The translations under genes were made by a program, and so were the position numbers. Positions 59,601-64,000 of a stretch of 64,000 nt of DNA are shown here, piece by piece; position 1 is the first letter of the stretch; every line of letters begins with the position of its first letter. The notes beneath the pieces are model-generated. The model was not told the origin of the DNA. It saw nothing but the letters and a program-made list of their open reading frames with translations, and ran no database searches. The DNA is from Eulemur rufifrons (lineage: Eukaryota > Chordata > Mammalia > Primates > Lemuridae), in the NCBI RefSeq assembly GCF_041146395.1, contig NC_090989.1, positions 44,914,501 through 44,978,500 of the forward strand, written 5' to 3'.

Positions 59601-60227
59601 ACAATTTGATATACTACTTGTTCAATTCATTTAATAAATATTTAGGAAGGGCTAACTATGTGTCAGGCACTGGGATAGTTTTTGGGGATACAGCAGTCAA
59701 CAATATATTAAAATATTATATATTATTGAGGGAAATTATTCCCACTTTTAATTTATTGTTATAATCTTCAGTGTTTATGTTACACAAATACCATAGTACA
59801 TGAGACCTGATTTAAAATTATTAACTAAGACTAAATTTGGTAAGTGATCTTATTATATTATCTAATGAACTATTTTATTTCTTTTTCTACTTGTAATTTT
59901 GGAAACTATTCTGATATGTATCTTTTTATTATAATAGGGTAACTATTTATTTTTAAAAATCCCTTTAAGAAAATATTGTAATTAGAGTTTATATATAAAA
60001 ACACTCATAACAGCAAAACCATTTTCAATTAACAATCCAGTGAAAATAACATGACCTAAACCCACTGTCTCTTTACCTTTAGGAATAAACTGACATCCAA
60101 GCAGCTCCACTTTCATGGCAATTTTCTGCTGCCATTGAGTAGGGTTCACTCTAATAAAACGTGCGATAATTGGTGGCAAAAAGTTATTACGCACATCCTG
60201 GTGATAATCTTTGTTTCCTTGAAATAT
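49534..60227 (-). CDS. DCBLD2: Discoidin, CUB and LCCL domain-containing protein 2, last seven exons (3' half)
   Basis: This is the 3' part of the gene for a type I plasma-membrane protein (also called ESDN or CLCP1), a neuropilin-like receptor scaffold that modulates growth-factor receptor signalling. Seven exons join in consistent phases to 368 codons plus stop, equivalent to about residue 405 onward of the human protein if there are no indels. In order they encode the C-terminal third of the F5/8 type C domain, a Pro/Thr-rich stalk from two related exons, a transmembrane helix ([17 protein letters not shown]), a stop-transfer WHWRNRKKK and the cytoplasmic tail. The tail has seven YxxP motifs (YDLP, YAQP, YNSP, YAEP, YATP, YDTP, YQVP), the known CRK/CRKL SH2 recognition type. 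The N-terminal signal, CUB and LCCL exons lie beyond the window. The reading frame ends at TAA 49534-49536, three codons earlier than I expect. Confidence 0.96.
50571..50887 (-). mobile_element. Alu SINE, antisense, in DCBLD2 intron, with target-site duplication
   Basis: A long T-run, then gagacaggtctcactttgtt and both monomers. tcaaggtcatctttt occurs before (from about 50559) and after (from 50888), a target-site duplication. It is in sense relative to DCBLD2 transcription. Confidence 0.92.
51041..51178 (-). CDS. DCBLD2: DCBLD2 cytoplasmic exon (WWKGMKQF)
   Basis: On the minus strand the acceptor is caatgaag and the donor is gtaact. The 138 nt, phase 1-1 exon encodes [12 protein letters not shown] through TVLQTDSA. 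It supplies tyrosine and serine sites (RYSSSEV) but no YxxP. The acceptor has a poor pyrimidine tract interrupted by purines, and skipping would keep the frame. Confidence 0.94.
52053..52102 (-). CDS. DCBLD2: DCBLD2 small juxtamembrane exon
   Basis: On the minus strand the acceptor is ttttccag and the donor is gtaagt. This 50 nt exon enters in phase 2, completing the arginine of WRNR, and encodes [16 protein letters not shown]. It contains the first cytoplasmic YxxP motif (YDLP). It lies about 3.8 kb from the transmembrane exon. Confidence 0.94.
53298..53462 (+). mobile_element. Alu monomer (FLAM-like), sense
   Basis: Only one 7SL-derived monomer is present: tgggcaggtgcagtggctca through gttacagtgagctatcttca and gagcaacagagcaagatcct, then an A-rich tail. 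Consistent with a fossil monomer or a truncated Alu. Confidence 0.82.
53910..54120 (+). repeat. MIR SINE
   Basis: It shows cagtggataagagcacgagc, gccccactctgccatgtact, gtgatcttggccaagttaat and gttgtgaggattaaatagtt, a good MIR copy. Confidence 0.82.
54215..55036 (+). repeat. L2 LINE fragments
   Basis: The first part ends in the L2 tail (ctgatctgtaagctttggga, ggctcctggcacatggctca, caaatatttgttgaatgtct). The second (from about 54485) has L2 3' body landmarks: ggtttcctaactcatctcac, ctctagaataaaaccaaatt and gatccaggcccagaccacat. Confidence 0.65.
55044..55409 (+). mobile_element. Solo LTR of an ancient endogenous retrovirus-like element (MaLR, MST type)
   Basis: It runs tatgatagtctgaatgtttg, gaattcatacattgaaatcc, ttaggaggtggggcctttgg, gatcttggactttgcagcct, agcccaaattgactaagaca, the MST LTR order. 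The pentamer tctac lies directly on both sides (55039-55043 and 55410-55414), a perfect 5 bp target duplication. No internal or coding part is present: only the LTR left by recombination. Confidence 0.82.
55925..56018 (-). CDS. DCBLD2: DCBLD2 transmembrane exon
   Basis: On the minus strand the acceptor is ataactttag and the donor is gttagt. The 94 nt exon (phase 1 in, phase 2 out) encodes [15 protein letters not shown] and on to CAWHWRNR: a single hydrophobic helix followed by a basic juxtamembrane stop-transfer, matching a type I topology. Confidence 0.96.
56290..56935 (+). repeat. L1M LINE 3' fragment
   Basis: It shows aatcaaagaaatgtacgtta, acaagataccatttttgctt, tcaaattggcaaatatttaa, ggaataaataaatcatggta and agaatataattcagcaattg, the 3' end of old L1 ORF2 and UTR. 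Confidence 0.75.
58748..58768 (+). repeat. A-run
   Basis: About 20 A bases after ataaggg, with no retroposon body recognised next to it. Confidence 0.8.
59024..59149 (-). CDS. DCBLD2: DCBLD2 stalk exon, copy B of a duplicated pair
   Basis: On the minus strand the acceptor is tttttcaag and the donor is gtatgcg. The 126 nt, phase 1-1 exon encodes [12 protein letters not shown] at its start and [12 protein letters not shown] at its end, parallel to the previous exon, with about 13 extra residues ([13 protein letters not shown]) between. It is Thr/Ser/Pro-rich with sequons NTT and NVT, so the stalk is probably glycosylated. Confidence 0.94.
59293..59379 (-). CDS. DCBLD2: DCBLD2 stalk exon, copy A of a duplicated pair
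   Basis: On the minus strand the acceptor is ttctcaag and the donor is gtatgcc. The 87 nt, phase 1-1 exon encodes a proline-rich stalk ([13 protein letters not shown], then [12 protein letters not shown]) between the discoidin domain and the membrane. It resembles the next exon at its start, its end and its splice-site flanks. Being symmetric, it can be skipped without shifting the frame. Confidence 0.94.
59618..59705 (-). repeat. L2 LINE 3' end, antisense
   Basis: ttcatttaataaatatttag, actatgtgtcaggcactggg and tggggatacagcagtcaaca form the antisense L2 tail. It lies 240 bp upstream of DCBLD2 stalk exon copy A in transcription order. Confidence 0.75.
60077..60227 (-). CDS. DCBLD2: DCBLD2 exon, end of F5/8 type C (discoidin) domain
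   Basis: On the minus strand the acceptor is gttttttaaag and the donor is gtaaag. The 151 nt exon enters in phase 0 with [12 protein letters not shown] and ends GCQFIPK plus one base. [15 protein letters not shown] is the characteristic discoidin-domain C-terminal signature (arginine-phenylalanine-isoleucine-arginine-valine), and the last cysteine (GCQF) is the expected domain-closing disulfide residue. Confidence 0.95.
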
Positions 60228-61548
60228 CTTTAAAAAACAACAAAAAATCGGTACTTTAAATCAACAGAGGTCAGGGTTACACTGTTCCATGTTTTTGTTT
60301 TTTCCTCTCAGCCTTAAATGACATCTGCAAAGCATGACAATAAGAATTTCTAAGAAAATAATTTAATCATAATTTGGAAAATCTATTAAGAAACTGTACA
60401 TTCTTCATCAAAATTTATAAAAGGAAAATATTTAATATAAAAATAATTTTAAAATGATTTAAGAATTTAACAAGAGGGCTAACTTAGCAATTTAAGAAAA
60501 GGGTTTCAAATCCAGTGAGAGTTTATTTGTATTAATAAATTAGTAACTTTAGTCCTGTGGAATTACCAACTATTTAAATCTACTAATTTTATTTTTAAAG
60601 TAAAACAGAATTGATCATATGAAGTCTTGGAGGAAATGCTTTGCTCATATACTTTTCATAATTTTTCTCTCAATAAATAGGCTGAAAGTGAGCATTATAC
60701 TAGGGAACATATCACAGATACAGACTTCCACCTACTGGATAAACTGTGTAAAGACAGTTCCCATATTAGTTTTCATTCCTTGTTAATCTGAACCAGAAAA
60801 GTGACTTTGAAAACACTGTTGTGTGCCTAATTTAATGATCATAATAAATAGCAACAAATCTATTATATTTTATATAATACTTAATGCTTAACAAGCCTTA
60901 GGTAAAAATATTATTTTAAGTCATTCTCATTCCCTCAGCTATTTCAAGCAAATTATGACAGTACCTTATACTGAAACAGCTCTGAATTACTTATAAAGCA
61001 TTTTCATGTAATTAACTAAGATGCTCCTTACGACAACCTATATAATTGGCAGGGCACGGAAGATGGTGACTCAGAGAACGTAAGTGGATTACATAGCTAG
61101 TGAATGACAGGGCAGTGCCTTGAACCTGGGTCTTCTGACTAAATATAGGGCTCCGACAAGATAAAAAGAGCCCTGCTTTTTCCGTAGGTCAAATTAGCTA
61201 GGTAGTTTCTAAATACCATTAATAAGTAGACACTCAGCTAAAATCAAAATGATTTGTTTTTTTATCAGCTAAGGTGAGAGTAAAGTAAATGTTTAATTTC
61301 TCAATCAAGTTATTTCCAAATATTGTGGCAAATTCCTCTTGGCTGACTCACATGGCATATAAACCTCTAAAGATATTTTAATATCCTTCACTTTTCTAAA
61401 AGGTTTGTTTTGAAGTTACAATAATCTCCATACTAGTAAGCTTCCATGATTTCCTCAGATATTACAGTGAAATAAAATGAAGGCAATTATTTGCAGTCTT
61501 ATTATATTAGTGGAAAAGGAATAATAACGAAACATCATTTTAGGACAT

Positions 61549-61655
61549 AAAAACTATTGTCTCATTTTATAAAAACTATTGTCTCATTTTATAAAAAACT
61601 TAAAAGAAAAAGATTTTATTAAAATCTTTATTAAAATCTTTATTAAAAAAGATTT
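61549..61655. repeat. Short tandem duplications
   Basis: ataaaaactattgtctcatt occurs twice in direct tandem, followed by a second cluster in which attaaaatctttattaaaat repeats. Simple replication-slippage type duplications in AT-rich DNA. Confidence 0.8.
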
Positions 61656-61769
61656 GCTATAGTCAACTTACGAACATTTATTGAGAATCTCTGTGTAAAG
61701 AAAGGTTTGCTAGGTGCCATGAGGATAAAATGGAAATGGAAGTTAAAGCCCCCACCCTCAAGAAACTTA

Positions 61770-62100
<331 letters not shown>

Positions 62101-62334
62101 AAAAATGCATAATATTAGAAAGTAATATATTATGAAAAAAAATATATGTGTGTGTGTATACGTGTATATATACAAATTTCATTTTCTGAAAATAACCAAA
62201 TTGCCATCTTTATGTGCTCATGCACGTATATAAGCTTAGAAAAGGTATAAAAATGAATACACCAATGACCCTTGAGTTGGGGAAGATAAGGGAGCACATG
62301 GACAGATGTGAGGGAAAAGATTATTATTTTATAT

Positions 62335-62703
62335 AATTTAATGTGAGGACTTCCACTTCCAGCCGTAATAGAGTAACAGGTACTAGACTTACCCTTCAGC
62401 CTTAAACATCTGAAAAACTGGATAAAATATATCCAGGACAACAAGCAGCACAGGGCAATAGTCACTGAAAGAAGGGAAACAAATGAGGGGAGCCCTGCTA
62501 TTGCCCCAGTACCGTCTGGGGCAAGTTTCCAGGCCACAGCACAGGGAGAGAGATCCCCCGCAGAGGCTGGTGGCCTCACTGAATTGAGGAGACAGAGCTT
62601 GGACACAGAGAGACCAGCAAGACAGCTAGAACTGGATGGGCAGAGTTTAGGAGAGAAGAGAACTACAAAGATAGAGGGGAGAAATGTATATATGTTAAAT
62701 AAA

Positions 62704-62741
<38 letters not shown>

Positions 62742-63900
62742 CTTCTAGGATCTGTAAGGGGTTTTCCCTGGAATCTTCAGCTGCATGTAAAGAAATGACC
62801 TATGACCGGTAAAAGAACCAGGGGAAGGAGCCAACAGAACAATTCTCAGAGCCACACAGGTCAGGGAATACTCTTGAATACCTTACACTGCCAAAAGAGA
62901 GAATGGAAAAACCTAAGACACTGTGTTGAGTACTTACAACAGTATTGTCTCAGTGGTGCGGAAAATTAGAGAAATAAAGGCTGCTCAGGACCAGTCTAAC
63001 AAAGCTTAAAAGCAAGACTTGACAAGATCCAGTTGTTTCCAAGTAGCTTAACTGCATCCAGAATAAAGCTCAAAAATATTTAAGGGAGTAATAATAATAA
63101 AAAATCCAGCAACAAATAATGTAAAGTTCACAATGTCTGGTATCCAACAAAAAAATCACCAGGCATATAAAATATGATCCATATCAATCAACATAAAAAG
63201 ACCCAGATATGACAAATATGATAAAATCAGTAGCTAATGACATTAGAAGAGTTATTATGAAATCCGTATGTTTCATAGATCAAGAAAAGTATGAGCATGT
63301 AAAGAAGAGACATGGAAGAAATTTTAAAGCCCCCAGCTCCCAAACTAAAAATACAAAGGTGAAAAATACAACATCAGAGATAAAAATACATCGAATGAGA
63401 TTATTAGCAGATTAGACACTACAGAAGAAAATATTAGTGAACTTGAAAACAAAAGAAATTTTCCAAATTAAAAAAGAGGAAAGGATTGAAAAAATATGAA
63501 CAGAGCCTCAGTGAATTGTGAGACATCTTCAAGGGTCATAACATTCATGAACTTAGAATTGGGAAAAGGAAATATTTGAATAAAAAATAAACTACAGTTT
63601 TCTAAATTTGAGGTAAATAAAAAACTACAGAGCCAAAAAGCTCAAAGAATCCCAAGCAGAAAACACATGAAGAAAATTACACAAAGCCACATCATAATCA
63701 AACTGCTTAAAGCAAATGATAAAAAGAAAACCTTAAATGCAGCCACAGGGAAAAAAGACATAAGGTCAACCTAGAATTCTACACCCAGTAAAATTGTCTT
63801 TCAAAAATGAAGGCAAAAAAGTCTTTCAGAAATATAATTCCATTTTGTTAGAGGTTTTTACAATATAAGCATGAAAAAATTCCTAAAATTTCAACAATTT
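62335..63900 (+). repeat. Old L1M LINE fragment, 5' UTR and ORF1 region, decayed
   Basis: The left part (ggacttccacttccagccgt, aactggataaaatatatcca) resembles the 5' region of old L1M elements. The right part matches the ORF1 region: attagacactacagaagaaa, gaacagagcctcagtgaatt, atgaagaaaattacacaaag, ccacatcataatcaaactgc and gtcaacctagaattctacac. The ORF is broken by stops and indels. It is in antisense to DCBLD2. Confidence 0.7.
62710..62738. repeat. (GA)n dinucleotide microsatellite
   Basis: About 14 uninterrupted AG units between ataaatgg and attcttc. Confidence 0.93.
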
Positions 63901-64000
63901 AACTATATTTCCACAAGTTTAATAAGTACTATTAAACTACTAGGAGTAGCACATCCATATCTATTTGTATAGTTTGAAGTTTGAAGGCATTAAGCAGAAG

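Noticed and set aside
62130..62606. 158-codon minus-strand open frame
   Set aside because: Antisense across the L1M 5' region and low-complexity TA-rich sequence; no DCBLD2 similarity and no splice-site pair.
63209..63415. 68-codon open frame near the right edge
   Set aside because: Part of the decayed L1M ORF1 region; not a host gene and not a missing DCBLD2 exon.

Overview
The window is nuclear DNA from a primate, most likely a lemur-type strepsirrhine. It has intron-rich, AT-rich sequence with very sparse coding exons, GT-AG splice sites, many dimeric 7SL-derived Alu elements, old MIR, L2 and L1M debris, and MaLR LTR and DNA-transposon fossils. Two Alu copies (about 9049-9399 and 19691-20029) carry the longer central linker containing the block ttgtccagataatttct, which I associate with lemur Alus. 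The L1 3' end at 5198-5672 is also of a strepsirrhine-looking type. The species cannot be fixed from the window alone.

Two protein-coding genes lie tail to tail. On the + strand is ST3GAL6 (beta-galactoside alpha-2,3-sialyltransferase 6). It has a probable 5' UTR exon at 11121-11286 and nine coding exons between 22357 and 44391. Their phases fit perfectly and sum to 996 nt, or 331 codons plus stop, the length I recall for human. On the - strand is the 3' half of DCBLD2 (discoidin, CUB and LCCL domain-containing 2). Its last seven exons lie between 60227 and 46105 and encode the end of the F5/8 type C (discoidin) domain, the stalk, the transmembrane helix and the full cytoplasmic tail; the earlier exons lie beyond base 64000. 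This order and orientation matches my recollection of human chromosome 3q12. The two 3' UTRs end about 0.5 kb apart (near 45.6 kb and 46.1 kb).

Layout: 1-11120 is repeat-rich DNA upstream of the first recognisable ST3GAL6 exon, dominated by a full-length Tigger1 DNA transposon (4587-10140) into which an L1 tail, a complete 2.3 kb hAT transposon with a decayed transposase gene, and an Alu have inserted. 11121-44391 is the ST3GAL6 body. 44392-46104 holds its 3' UTR and the short intergenic gap. 46105-60227 is DCBLD2, and 60228-64000 is a further DCBLD2 intron with an Alu and an L1M 5'/ORF1 fragment.

The two genes do not form a pathway. ST3GAL6 is a Golgi type II membrane enzyme that caps galactose-ended glycans with sialic acid. 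DCBLD2 is a type I plasma-membrane receptor-like scaffold whose tail carries seven YxxP motifs. Most notable observations: an in-frame stop that removes the last three residues I expect in DCBLD2; a tandemly duplicated stalk exon pair in DCBLD2; a candidate frame-shifting cassette exon in ST3GAL6; and the hAT element with a matching non-autonomous derivative at 29148-29263. No bacterial-type systems, CRISPR arrays or structural RNA genes were found.
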